From Monocercomonoides exilis (lineage: Eukaryota; Preaxostyla; Oxymonadida; Polymastigidae): DNA of 64,000 nt. Of this stretch, positions 1-13,200 are shown piece after piece. Position 1 is the first letter of the stretch, and each line of letters opens with the position of its first letter. Position numbers and translations under genes: made by a program. Location of the stretch: the NCBI GenBank assembly GCA_001643675.2, contig LSRY02000002.1, positions 2,523,501-2,587,500 of the forward strand, in the 5' to 3' direction. The notes under the pieces are model-generated. The model did not search any database. It was not told the DNA's origin and saw nothing but the letters and a program-made list of their open reading frames with translations.

Positions 1-1
1 A

Positions 2-304
2 ACATTTGACAGCCACTTTTCACCGCCATTGATTGTATCTCCTTCTCATCACTATCATCCATCACATAACTCAGATTATGGCACTCTCCAACAGCAACCA
101 CATTCTCATCAGAGCACCTTGCCATATTCTAATGTTCAAGCTCCAACATCAACACCTCCTTCCTCAGTTGTTGCATTAAATAGATCTCATTTAGCAGATA
201 ACTCTTATAGTTCTCCAATACACCCCCGAAGTATATTGACAGAAGAAGAAAAATCAATAATACTTTCTTCACCATCGCCTGCAATGAAGAAAAAAAGACC
301 TTGA
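2..304 (+). CDS. 3' terminal exon of an unknown Ser/Pro/His-rich protein (5' end outside window)
   Basis: The frame is open from base 2 to a TGA at 302-304 and gives about 100 residues. They are rich in Ser, Pro, His and Gln and end in a short basic stretch (MKKKRP). There is no ATG near the left edge that would make a convincing start, so this is read as the last exon or last part of a longer gene entering from the left. The composition resembles the disordered C-terminal tails of other proteins in this window, such as the MOK kinase tail. No domain is recognisable and no function is proposed. The next gene begins 241 bases downstream on the same strand. Confidence 0.5.
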   Translation, partial: TFDSHFSPPLIVSPSHHYHPSHNSDYGTLQQQPHSHQSTLPYSNVQAPTSTPPSSVVALNRSHLADNSYSSPIHPRSILTEEEKSIILSSPSPAMKKKRP

Positions 305-545
305 AAACCGAGAGAATATTTTCTTCAAAGTAAAATTTTTTATCCATTTTTATTTTCAAAGATTTGTTTCTATTAATCTGATATTTGTCTTGTTACATGC
401 AAATTTTTAATTTCATAAACATTAGGCAGATTACGATGCGATCTACAGTGCAAAACAGATGATCCACTTAAACCCAGTTTTTTGAAACCATAATTTCTCC
501 TTTTAAATCAACAAAAGGTTTCCCTTGTCCATTTTTTGATTTTAA

Positions 546-3180
546 ATGGGGAAATATCGCATTATCAAAAAAATTGGAGAGGGAACATTTTCTAGTTTGT
601 AGTTAACAATAATTATATGTTATTATGAATCTTCCTAAATTCATGAACGTTTTTCATTTGATATTCGATTAAATACGTATAAAAAATATTTGATGAATGT
701 TAAAATACCAATGACTAGTTGTGTTTTTGGCCACATGCACTCAAACAGGCAGGCAAGTGGCAATCAAACGGATGAAGACCATTTTTCGAAGTATTGACCA
801 AGTCAATGCTTTGCCTGAGATTCAGGCTTTAAAGCGTCTTAATGATCATCCTAATATCATCAAATTAATAGAGGTTTTATACGACCGACAAACCGGTCGT
901 TTGGCTCTCGTATTTGAACTTATGACATGTAATCTTTACGAGTTTGTAAGAATTAATTAAAACAGATTTATTCAAACTTACGATATATTTTAAAAATAAA
1001 GAATGATAAAAGGAAGAAAACAATACCTTCCAGAAGCGAAAGTTAAGTCATATATTTATCAAGTGCTAAGGGCACTTGATTTTATGCATCGAAATGGTAT
1101 TTTTCATAGAGATATAAAACCAGAGAATGTTCTTGTTGTAGATGAACTCGCAAAAATTGCAGATCTCGGAAGTTGTCGAGGAATTTATACAAAGCAGCCA
1201 TATTCTGAGTACATTGCAACAAGATGGTGTTCATTTTCATTATTGTCAAATAAATTTTTCTTATTCAAAATATTGATGTGCTTCACACAAATATTTGCCA
1301 GGTACCGTTCTCCTGAGTGTTTGATAACAGATGGATATTACAGTTATAAGATGGACATTTGGGCTGTTGGCTGCATATTTTTTGAGGTTAAATAATATTG
1401 TGATTTTTTTAATGTTCATGCTATTTCTCCCTGAAACTGACGTACCGATTTCACTTGTCATATCAGGTTCTTATGCTTTATCCACTCTTTCCTGGCAAAG
1501 ACGAGCTCGACCAAATTCATAGAATTCATTCACTGTTAGGAACGCCATCAAAGCAGCTGCTGTCCAAGTTCAGGCCTTCAAAGCACATCAGTTTTGATTT
1601 TCCTCAGATGAAAGGAAGAGGCCTGCGATCACTCATGAAGAACTGCCCTGCTGATTTGATGGACTTGCTGAACGGGATGCTGACTTACGACCCCGACGAA
1701 AGGTGCGGCTTTTTTATTGATTTTACAATTTTTATCTCAAATAATATTGAATTTTCCCTGTCCATTTAGATTTTCTGCACGTGATTGCCTTCGACATCCG
1801 TATTTTCGTGATCTTCGAAATGCAGACAAGCGACAAAGAATGGACACTCCAGCATCTCGCTCATCTGCCTTTGCTGCTCTTTTGCCAGGGACATCCGCAT
1901 CGATTGTTTGCAAAGCAATTTTTTCAGCGATATCTTTTTTATACTTTTTCTTTCCAATCTTTATTCAAAACCATGTTCATTTTCTGTCTTCACTCAATAC
2001 TTTGTTCGCTTAGTCATCAGCATCACTTTCTATTCCTCCGTCTGTTGTGTCCACTCCTCCGCAAGGAATGGACGATATGGCAAATGCATCACAACACGAG
2101 CGAGTGAAAGCGCGAGGCAAAGAAAGAGAGCGCAGAATAGATTTGAAGGAGCTCCTTGAAAAGGACAGAGACGGAGGCAAAGCGAATGAAGACAAGAAAG
2201 AAGTTGAAATGAGTGAGAAGGCGAACAATGGGAAAGAATTGAGGAAGAGAAAGGCGAAACATGTTGATGAAGAGGCAGATGTCCATTTGTTGAATGAAGT
2301 CAGCATTGATTCGACAGTTGGAAACGAGTCAGTAACACTCAAAGACGAAAGTGAGAATGAAAAAGAAATGGAAATGAAACTGGAGCGTGAAAGGCAGAAA
2401 GAGAGAGAGAAGGAGAAAGAGAAAGAAAAGATGAAGGAGAGGCAAAGAGAAAGGCAGAAAATCAAAGAGAAAGAGATGACAATGCGCAAACAAGGGCAGA
2501 ATCAGCTTCCATCTCTGATGATCTCCAACCAGACGCTGCACCAAGCGAAGAGCCAGCAGCACTCAATCAGCCCTCTCGACTCTCCTTCGAATGGGTCTCT
2601 GCTTGTTCTCCCTTCTGTCACATCACACACAAACACACACGCCCTTTCTCCATCTCCGTCTGTGCTGCTTGCCTCCAACTCCCTCACGTCGACTGTTCTG
2701 TCACCGCTGCCTTCGAAGCTGTCTTCGCCTTCTTCCATCTCCACGCTCCCGTCTTCTGCCTCCCCCGATCCATCTGAAATGGTCAACTCGCTCATCTCCT
2801 CCAAAACAGTCCTGCCGGTCCTCCTTTCCCATCCACTTCGCACTTCATCCCTTTTTGCCTCTCCTTCACCAAAGCCCGCTCAGCACCTCCCATCCTTAAA
2901 GCAGCTGGCCTCTCCGTATGCTCTCCCACAGCCTCCCTCGCTTTCTCTCCCGCCTGCTCAGCCAACATCTGTCTCCCCTGCTTCTTTGCTGCAGACATCA
3001 ACCATGCTTTCCTCGCCTTCACACGCCAAAGCGCCATCTCGTGTGGGATATGCGCAATGCCTTCCTTCGCTGACTTTGCAGCACTCAACTAATTCGAGCT
3101 ATTTGTCCTCTTCGCCCTCTCCTTCGCTTGCCAGTCAGCTGCAAGCACATCAAATCCAACTTCCTTCTGTTTGTATGTAA
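546..3180 (+). CDS. MOK: MOK-like protein kinase (MAK/ICK/MOK, RCK family) with long disordered tail
   Basis: Seven exons are resolved by keeping frame and kinase homology: 546-594, 719-941, 1002-1226, 1302-1386, 1467-1702, 1770-1905 and 2014-3180, giving about 706 aa. The kinase domain spans residues about 4-287: glycine loop GEGTFS (11-16), VAIK lysine (33), alphaC Glu (50), HRD with Asp128, DLG in place of DFG (145-147), activation-loop SEY (159-161) followed by ATRWYRSPE, and a final HPYF. The stretches LYEMIKGR, SCRG and KQPYSEY match metazoan MOK better than MAK or ICK. RCK-family kinases generally act on cilium or flagellum length and intraflagellar transport; that role is inferred here. 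The last about 390 residues are a charged Glu/Lys/Arg segment followed by Ser/Pro repeats. Several intron donors are GTTTG. Start: first ATG, directly before the kinase fold. Confidence 0.9.
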
Positions 3181-4287
3181 TTCTGCTTTGTCCATTTTTG
3201 ACAAGCATTTATCATTTTATTTTTTGCCCTCATCCGAGAATTGATAGCTTTCTGTTATTTTTTTCTTTTATGTTGCTTCATTTGTGTCGGAGAGCGAATT
3301 CTTTCCTTCTGCATTCTTTATGTTTATTTCATCATTAGTTTTTTATGCATTTCAATTTCATTCTATGTAATTATTATTATTAACCATGCTCGAAAAACTG
3401 TTTAATTTTTGTGTTGAAGTGTCTTTTTTATTGAAAAATTCTTGTGTGTAATATCTAACTTTCACACTTCAAGTCCTCAAATTGAGGGCCATCACTGTTG
3501 TTTAGTTTCTACTCGTTTTCTGATTTTTGAAAGTTTTAGAGATTGAATTTATTTGCCTTTTTTTAATAATTTTTATTGGATTTCATCGAGATCTCCTATT
3601 CATTGCCTTGCTCACACTAAATGTTTGTTTTATTTCATAATGATTGTTGTTGAATTCATTTTTTCAATTGCAATGAAGCTATTTAAAATTCGTTTTGAAA
3701 AATGCCAATAATAAGCTTTTTGATTTTATTCATTATTTTTCTGCCATGTAACAATTATAATGTTTTCACAAAAGCGTTATTATTTGTTACATAAAGAAAC
3801 TATAAGCAATCAAAGATAATGGTAATCAATGCAATGTGAAACTTTCAACAAACACATATTGATCTTTAAAAAAGCACATTAATACCATTAAATAATCATT
3901 AGAAATGATAAAATTTCATTTTTAACCAACTAAATGAAGAGCTGTTAGAAAGATAATCAATTTATACAGAAGGTTAAAACATAAGCATCACACATTTCTT
4001 AAAAAAAAAAAAAATAGAAAAAAAAAATGGAAAAAAAAATTCAAAAAGTAATTTACAAAAAACTATTAAAAATTGTTAAACAAAATAAATATGAATATGA
4101 ACTAAATACACAATGATTTGAAATACATATAGATAAATTGAAAACGATTTTCCAAAACTTCAATTGTTTTAACTTTAGTCTATTTTCAAATAAACAAAAC
4201 AAAATCTTATCTAACAAACACAAAATTCTGTAATAGGTGTGTGTATTAACTTCATTTTTTTTCGTTTTCAATATTCATATTCACACT
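3181..4287. other. intergenic, AT-rich, no gene seen
   Basis: This stretch separates the convergent 3' ends of the MOK kinase gene and giant gene A. It is T-rich on the left and A-rich on the right, with poly-A runs around 4003-4040. I found no ORF with coding character and no RNA gene in it. Confidence 0.6.
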
Positions 4288-7200
4288 TTATTTGTAGCTT
4301 ACAGAAAGTATACGCCTCGATCCCATCTCTCCATTAGCTCCATGCATAATCACAGAGATTATCGCATCTGTTACAGTCGGAATTGTTGAGCCTGCAGGAA
4401 AATACTTGATAAACTCTCGCTTCAAATCATTGAGCGATGGTCGATCAATTGATGCCTCAGAGAAGCAACTCTTCAACATTCTCTTCAAATAGCAATCTTG
4501 AAGAACATCCATGTTTGGTCTTTCTCCATTCAGTATTTTCTGCCCAGCGATTATCGGCTCATACTCTCCAAACGGGATCTGCAGCGTCAAGCACTCCCAC
4601 AGCATCATCCCGATCGAGAACACAACCGACTTCTTCGTTGCTCCCATCTTCTTGTTCATCAGCAGCTCAGGCGCCTTCCACCGCATGCACTCCTTCCTGA
4701 GATCATCCTCATCCTCAAAGGCAGATGAAGGTGGAGGCGAGTTTGTGAATCTCTCGCTCTTCACAGAAACATCAGAGGAAGATGTGACAACGGTGGATGT
4801 TGACGAAATGGAGGAAGTGTCGGAGTCTGATGAGCAGTCGGAGTGGAGGGCAATGCAGATAACCATGTGCTCTGAGAAAAGAACAATGTGAGGACTCAGA
4901 TTTGCCAGTGATTGGAGAGGATTTTCCATTTCGTCAAAGGAGTGGAGAGCAAGATTGGCCACCCAGAACAGGATCTGAGCACCAGTCATCACCCGCTCCT
5001 CCAGAGTGCCGATAGCCATCTCCTTCTTCTCATTCCTTCCATGAAGCAGCATGAACAAAGAATCTCTCAAGTCCACAATCAATTTCTCATGAGGAGACGA
5101 ACAGGCCATTGCATCCACCAGATTCGACATCGATGAAGTGGTTGGGCACGCATCTTCCATGCGAACAAATGTGGATTCTGTGTCTGAAGTGTCTGTGGTT
5201 GAAGTGGATGAGATTGATGGTGATGGCGTTCTCTTCCTTATCTCTTCTTCCTCAACCTTCTCGAGCATCCATTGAGGAATCTTGTCTGAATCTCTTCCAA
5301 GGATGTATTCTGTTGAGCCACTCTCACTCAACAAATGCTCTGATGACTCTGAATGTTCCATATTCGTCTCATATATTCTCTTCTTCATCCTCTCTTCATT
5401 CTTCTTCTCTGCCTCCCTCTCTGCTCTCCTCCACTGCTCCTCGGGAGACATCTCCATCGTCACCATTTCAAACGCTTTCGGATCCTTCTTCACTGTGTCG
5501 TTTACGATCTCTTCTAATTCTTTTGTTCTTCTCTTTGAATTCATCCATCGAAGAGTTACCACAATTGATACAATGAGGACAATTAAAAACAACACAGCCA
5601 ACATAACAATCACAATCAGCGCCCACGACGATTTTCCTTCGTTTCCTCCTTCAGCAATCATTTCATCTCTTTTTGATTCTGGTTCGCTTCTGTTCCTCAA
5701 AACAGCCATCGAAGTGAAGGAAGGAGCATCCAGCCTTCCAAACAGAATTCTCACTGAAATCTCTGCTTCTTTGGGAGCTGAATCAGTAAAATCTGAATTG
5801 ATGGAAGAGAAGACATATGTTTCTGATGCAAATGAATCCTCATTAAAATCAAATATTGTGATCGACTTTTCATCGTCAATGGCCACCACAAGCTGGAACG
5901 AAAGATTGCACGGAAGAAGCAACGATCCCTTGAAGTCAATCTTTGTTGTATCTTCTTCTTTTTCCATTCTTGCCGAATCCAAAATGGGAATGAAAAACGG
6001 AGAAATTCGCTCAGCTGCTATCCCATCTAATTCGCAGCCTTCATTCAGAATCCAAAGAGAAGAATTTTCTTTCGCTCCATCTCCTCCTTTCAAGCTGGAA
6101 ATGGTCAACGAAGCAGAATCTGAACAAATGATGTTTCTCCTTGCTGAAGGATACTCGTCAATAAATGGATTATTGTCATTGAATATTCCCATTTCAATTG
6201 TTACTCTTCCTCTGCACATAGAAAGTCCACCCTCTGATGAATTTGAGATTGTTGAGTCTTTCATTATCACTGAGCTATCTTCCATATCAGTAAGAGATCC
6301 ATTCCATCTACAAACATCTGTTTTATTCTTACTCATTTGATTTTCTTTTGAATTTTCTAAATTCCCACTGAAAATGCATGAATCCATTAAAATTTCAGAG
6401 CAAGAAAGCAAGGATATGATTTTCCCTTTCTCAACTTTTGATGAGGAATTGCCTATTTCACAATTTGAGATATTCACATTTCTCCTATTGTTGATACAAA
6501 CAATTGGCGTATCTCCTTTGCATGAAACATTCAAAATTAAACATTCGGATAAAGAAGCACTCATTGAGATGTTCTGCTCTTTGTTCTCAGCTCCATCCAA
6601 ACAGATAATGCTCATCTGACTGGTTGTGTTGCTGATTGTCACTTCCTTCATCAAGACGTCTTCACACAACACAACAAACAGATCTTGAAGTGAAGCCACA
6701 TCCACAATAGAAACTGAACGGAATTGGCACGTTCCTCTTTTGAATGTGAACAAAGTCGTTATGTCTATTCTTTCTACGGAGACTTGGCTGATCAACAGCA
6801 TTCCGCCTTCCATCCGGATGAGCTCATTAAAAGAAGCTTTTGAATTGACATTCCCTGATTTAAATGCAACATCAGAGACCAACATGCTGCCTTCATCTAT
6901 TTCCAGAATGGCCTCATGATTTGAAGAAAATGAGTCTGCAAATTGGAACTCAACTGACTCCAGGCGATTTCTTCCTGCAGCTTTAATCAATGCTGGGCCA
7001 ACAGCAGGAATAGCAGATAAAACAATTAGCTTAGCTTTTGTGAAGCTCTTCGATTGGATGGTGATATCATTTATCTCAATTTCCTTCTCAATCTCACTTT
7101 GTTCATCAATGGCCACAATCCTCAGGAAATCTCCCACAAGGTGGCCAATGCCATATCCAAGGGATAAGCAAGGATGGGTGTTTGTACCACACTGCCTGTC

Positions 7201-10200
7201 ATTTGCTCCACCATTTTCGAATATGTTCGAAACCACAATCGTAGCAGACTGGTATATCGTGATTAGATCCATCAGATCAACAGGCTCGGAGAGCGTTGGG
7301 TCAATCCCATAAATTGCATTGAGACGGATGAAAGAATCTGCCCTCAAATCCATTACAAATTGTGTCTCGTTGATTTGGTTCGAGATGTTTGTGCATTCAA
7401 TGAAAATGTCTCTTCCAATAAATGCCTCGTTTCCAGAAAATGTCACATTTTTTAACAGAAACAGCAATTCTCCTCTTTGCAAAAACTCCAAATATTCTCC
7501 GCCTCCTCTTCCGCGAGCAGTGGAGCAAGAGCATTGAGCAATTCGTGTCTCTTCCACTTTCAGTGAACCATCTGAGCTCAGCAAAGAGAAAAATGAACCT
7601 CCTTTCTCAGATAAAAGAGCTTTGCACGAATCGATCGAGGAATTTTTCACAATTATTTCAGTATCGCTGTTAATGCAATCGCTGGTGCAAACACACGATC
7701 CATTATCAGTCCTTGAAACCGAAAAGAATGTCGATTCATTTATATTTATCATTGTTTTCATATTGCGTTTTGTTGCCTTCACTGTATCCTTTAGGTTAAT
7801 TATGCTTCCGCTCTCAATTGTGGATGAAAGAACATTCATTTTGTTCATTCTGCATTCACATTTGCCAAATACATCGAAAATGCCTCGTTTTGTGTGGACT
7901 CTCTCCACCTTCAGATTATCAACATTCAGTTTTCCTTTGGCCATCTCCACAAACACACAGTTTTGAGCCGTATTATCCGTGCTTGTTGAAGAAAACCAAC
8001 ATTCTTCAAAAGACAAAGTGCCTTCTTCATTTTTCACAATGACTTTCTCTCCATTTTCACAAATAAACTCCTGCGAAAGAATTATCCACGAAAATGTCAG
8101 CGTCTTGCTATTTCTTATCAATCCTTTGCCTTCTGCTGGCTCCTCTTGGTTCACAGCCAACGTCGAATGGCTGGCTTCCGCTTCAGTTGATGTTCCAGAG
8201 CATATCTTGAAGTTCGAAAGAACAAAGCTGTCCTTCAAAACTGTCTTGTAGTGAATTATTATCTCCTTTTTTGTCTCGCTTCCATCAATCTGCTGCATCC
8301 CTTTCCAGAAAGAAAAGCATGGATCGTCTGCACTTCCACATCTCTTCACATCAAAGCCAAGTGAAGAGACATATATTTGGGAATTCGAATAACCCTCAAG
8401 AAATCTGAATAGGTTGGCATTGTTGAATGTATCGTCACTCCCCACGAACAAATTTGTTGCATTTTCCATTGAAGAATAATCAAACATAAATGAAGATGAT
8501 TTTACTGTTGCATTCAAATCATTCGACAAAATGTAAATATGCTCCCCAATTCTCGCCTTGTTGGCTTCCAAAGTGATTGCATCAAAAACAAAAGGAGTGG
8601 AGCTTTCTGAATCTGTGCTGTCAACAAAAAGAAAACCTCCTTTTCCAATTGTCGATGAGCATTCACAGTTCTTTCCTGTTGTTTTGTTGATTATTAATTG
8701 CTGCTCTGCTTTCAACGAGATTCGAAGAGCTCCACCTTCTGCCCCATTCTCTGTTTTGACCCCAGAAATATTGCATGCTTCAATTACAGCCGAAGAAGAA
8801 GAAGCAGAAATCGGCGTGAAATCAAACTTCACATCTTCAATTGTACAACGAATCAGCGAAAATGTTCCTCCATTCACAGAAATCAGAGAATATGAAAGCG
8901 TGCCTTGTTGCCTCGCTGAAAATGCACAATCAATCAAATGAAGCATCCCATTTTCAGGAGAAGAAGATATCAGAACTTTACGATTGGTGCTGAATCCCAA
9001 CGGCAACACGAAATCAACAAGGAAAAATTGAAGATTCTTCGAATTTGTGATGATTGCAGAAAAAGAGCCGGAACCAAGTATTTCAGAAGCAAAATCAAAC
9101 TTTGCGTGCTCTTCAGGGACAGAGGACTTGACTTCGAAATTTGATAAATCAAATTCGTCTTGAATGATTGCGTTTGAGCAAATCCATATAATTCTATTTG
9201 AAGAATTCAAATTAGCGTTTTTCACACCTCTCCAAAAAGACGAGCAGGGAAAGTTCAAACTGCCACACCCAATCATATCAAAGCCATTTTTATCGATAAA
9301 CACCTCATCCGATTCGTATTTCACCAGAAATAGAAGTAGATCAATTGCTTCGCCATCAAATCTTTTGTCAATGCCTTTCATATCCACTGCAGACACCTCA
9401 TTTTCATCAAATAAATCAAAAATGAAGCGACTCTTGCTCACTGTTTGGTTCAGATCAGAACAGCTGACAAACAAATCCCTCCCGCACCAAGCATTATTTT
9501 CCATGAACTCCATCTCTCCCAATTTGAAGTTGTTTGAGGAATCGTCACTCAAATAAAGAAAAATGCCTCCTCCTCTTCCGCATGTCTCATTGGCTTCACA
9601 TTCACTGATTACAACGTTTTCCATATCAAATCTGTTCTCGAAGGCAAGCTCACATTTGGCAACACCTCCATCGCTGTTGTTCGATTTGCATCTCAAAAAC
9701 TCGCATCCTCCAGAAATTGATGCCTGCTCCACATTCTTCAGAATAAATATCCCTCCATTAGAAGCGGAGCAATCGGTGATATTTGCTGCCTTAGCTTCAA
9801 AGCTTTCACCTTCAATTTTCTTGATCAATCCATCTCCTTCAGATGTTATGTGAGACGCATTCAGATTGTTGATGGACATTTTCCCTCTCTCCAAACGAGC
9901 AATTCCGAAGCTCAATAGAAAAGTCTGATAAGAAAATGATACACTCTCAAGATGCGCCTCTCCTCCTTCTCCAACAACGATCCAAAGCTTTCCAGCTTCT
10001 ACAGAGCCATCGCTCCCTCCAAACTCACAATTCAATATTGTAACTCGTCCTCCATTCATTTGAATGAGTCCAACATTGCCTTCTGCCGGAGATGAAGGAA
10101 GTTTGAAAATCAGTCTGTTGAGTAGAAGCACTGTCGGTGTGAGGCCATCAACCACATTGAAGAAACCCTTGCTTTCTATTCTCAGTTCTGATTTAGAAGC

Positions 10201-13200
10201 AACTCCGCGGATTGTGAGTGATTTACCAACTCTTCTCATCTCTCCAGAAACCCAGTTGTGGTTATTGATCTGGACAGTCGTTTGGTTCTCTTTCAGGTTG
10301 CCAACACCAACTTCCAATCGATCGCATGGATTCGCATCGCTTCCACAGTTCGGCAAAGTGCTTTTTCCTGCCTCAACAAAGATGATATCTCCTGTTCCAG
10401 AAAACAGATATTTCTTGATCGAGTAATCAATTTCTGTGCTTTCGACCGAGTCCATAACCCAGAAATTTGGCTCAGGCGTGTTCAGCTCGTCGATTGTCCC
10501 AAACCACAGATCTTCTTTGATCAGCGCTTCTGGATTCCCGCAAAGCAGTAATAAGTCGTTTCCCTTTGAAGCAAGATTTCCTGTGAAAGTGTTTGACTTC
10601 ATAGAATACTGTGCATTTGCATCGAATTTCAGGTGCAGCCCTCCTCCATATCCCTGTGCTCCCAGTGCTGTGCAGCTCTCCACTCTGTTCTGAGTGAAAA
10701 TCAGCTCTCCTCCATCCGACACATTCAATGCCCCCATCCCGCCAAACGGAACCTCTCCTTGGCACATATCTTTTGAAAACGCACAGTTGCTGATCTCCAC
10801 TCGCTTTCCTTGCCCAACAACTCCCGAAAAGACTGAGCCATTCCCGTTGTTTCGAGTCACGTTCGACAATTCGCTTGATGCAATTTTCATTCCATTTCCT
10901 TCCCCAAAAGAAATAACACTGCCACTTTCCAGTGCTGAGCCATTGACTGTTAGCTTCTTGATATCGGCTGAAGATTCACCAGTCAAGTGAATCAGTCCAT
11001 CATGTGACAGACTCTCAACCGCTTCAAAAGTGCATCCTACTACAAATAAAGATGTTCCTTGTCCGCTCAGCTCGACTGCTGTAACTTCTCCAAAATCAAT
11101 TCTTTTCAGCTCAAATTCAGTTAAATGTACTTCGCCTCCTGTTGCACAAAAAATGCTGAATTCGATTGCCTCGCTTTCTATTTGCCTTGTCGCTGAGCAA
11201 TTAGCAATACTCAAAGATAATCGCTGGCACAGAATCAGACATAATCGAGGTGTTTCAACGAAGCTCGAAGGCATTGAAAAAGTGATATTCGAAATCGAAA
11301 CATCTGCTGCTGTCTCAATCAATCCATCCCCTTCCACGCTTCCGTTGCTGCAGACAAAAATTGATGTGCCTTTTGTTGTTGCCAAAATTGAAACAGAACA
11401 CGAGGCAAGCCTTGTGAAGCTGTCCAGCTGAAACGATGGAAGAACCACAACAACACCATGCTCTTGCACTGATTCAAATCTCAATTCAACAAGTCTGCCA
11501 ATTGAATGGCAAGGTGCAAATTGAAATCCGCATCCTGAGTGATCGTATCCTCCATCTTCCTCACCCCCAACATATCCGCTTCCTGAAAATGAAGTTAGAA
11601 ATGCAGCCAAAGGAATCGCATAGTCTCTATTACAGGAGACTCGTTCATATCCCATCAAATCTGTTTTGTCCATCTCCCTCCAAGATATTTGGAAGTTATC
11701 TGCTCGAACTGCTTCAGCCAAGTTGTTGGCATCCACAAATATGCTGTTTCCTTTCCATGCATTGCATTCAAAGAACGTCAGGTTTTTAAGCGAATAAACT
11801 CCATTATTATCTGAAATATGCAGATATATCCCTCCTCCTAATCCTCTTCCTCTGTTTAATTCTTCGCTGCTTGGCGCATTACAGCTGCTGAATCTGGTGT
11901 TCTTCACAGCAATGTTCATATTCCCATGTTTCTGGATAAACAAAGCTCCTCCTTTCAGCTCGTTTCCGTCTTTACATGATGAACTTATCTGGCATCCGTC
12001 AATCACAATCTCACAGCTTCCTCTATTCCCATATGCACTGAACAGTCCCCCATTTCCATTTTTTACGGTTATTCCGTTGAATTCGCAGCTCTGCAACGTG
12101 AATGAGCTTCCCCCCTCTAATAAAAACGGACTTATTAAAAACGTAATTTGGTTTGTTTCTGCAACAACAACAAAACCATTTGCAACAAATGTTCCACCAC
12201 TAATTTTTGTAAAGCTGAAATTGATTTCGTTGCTTTCTTCTGAATTAGTTATAGAAAGTCCGCAACTGTTTAATGTTAGGCTATTTCCGTTGCACTGAAT
12301 GAATGATGTTCTGGAGTTGAGCGATAATGGCAAAACAAAAGTGATATTTGTTATTGTCGCTGGCTGAGTGACTGTTATTAAAGAAGATGAATCTGTAAGG
12401 GGTGGCGGAGAAACAGCAATTCTAGTATTTTTTTGGGCACATTTGACTTTCTATTGGCAAACACTCATTCCTATCTCTTCGCTCCAAACAAATGAAGGAT
12501 CGAGAATGATATCTTTATTCAATGAAGAAAAGCGAAGATTTGCTACGAATGCAATTGTGGAGCAGGGATAGCCGGAATGACCACATCCACTGAAGTCTCT
12601 CTTGTTGTTTCCTCCAACCACTGCTGGTAGAGGGAATGGATCAATTAAATAAAGAGCTAGAGGAATTGCATAATCTTCATTGCCATTTTCGAATCCCATT
12701 GCATCATCGTATTCTGCTGCATTTGTTGAGATGAAAGAATTCACTTTTCCAGAATTCATCAAATCTGCCAAATTTGTATCATCAAAAAACATGTTGTTTC
12801 CTCCTTTCGCTGCATAATTTTTTTCAACGCCGCTCGTAAAATTGATTGAAGATATATAATAATCATTGAACTGACCAGCAGCCTTCACAAACAACCCTCC
12901 CCCGTATCCGCATTGAGTTCTTGTATCACTTGCTCCACACTTTGAAAACGATGTGAGCGTTCCATCTTTTCCGATGCTCAGCTTTCCGCTTCCAGCAAAC
13001 GAAGCATATATCCCTCCTCCACAACCAGAGCAAGCCAAACAATTGTAAAATGTTGCCTCACTAATCTCAACAACATTTCCTGTATTCATCACAATATTCA
13101 CTGCGCTTCCATTTCCGTTTGCGAGTTCAATGGATTTCATGTTGATTTTTTCCATTTTCACTGTTTTTCCATTTTCAATCGTTATAGCTGCCTTGTTGTC

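Noticed and set aside
2010-2489. 159-codon minus-strand Ser/Phe/Leu ORF
   Set aside because: It is the complement of the Glu/Lys/Arg-rich segment of the MOK tail.
5282-6340. 352-codon plus-strand ORF with a hydrophobic segment, mirrored at 57126-57698 on the minus strand
   Set aside because: It is antisense to the conserved TM-pseudokinase exons of genes A and B. Its presence at both loci follows from the duplicated sense sequence. No family match or start context supports it.
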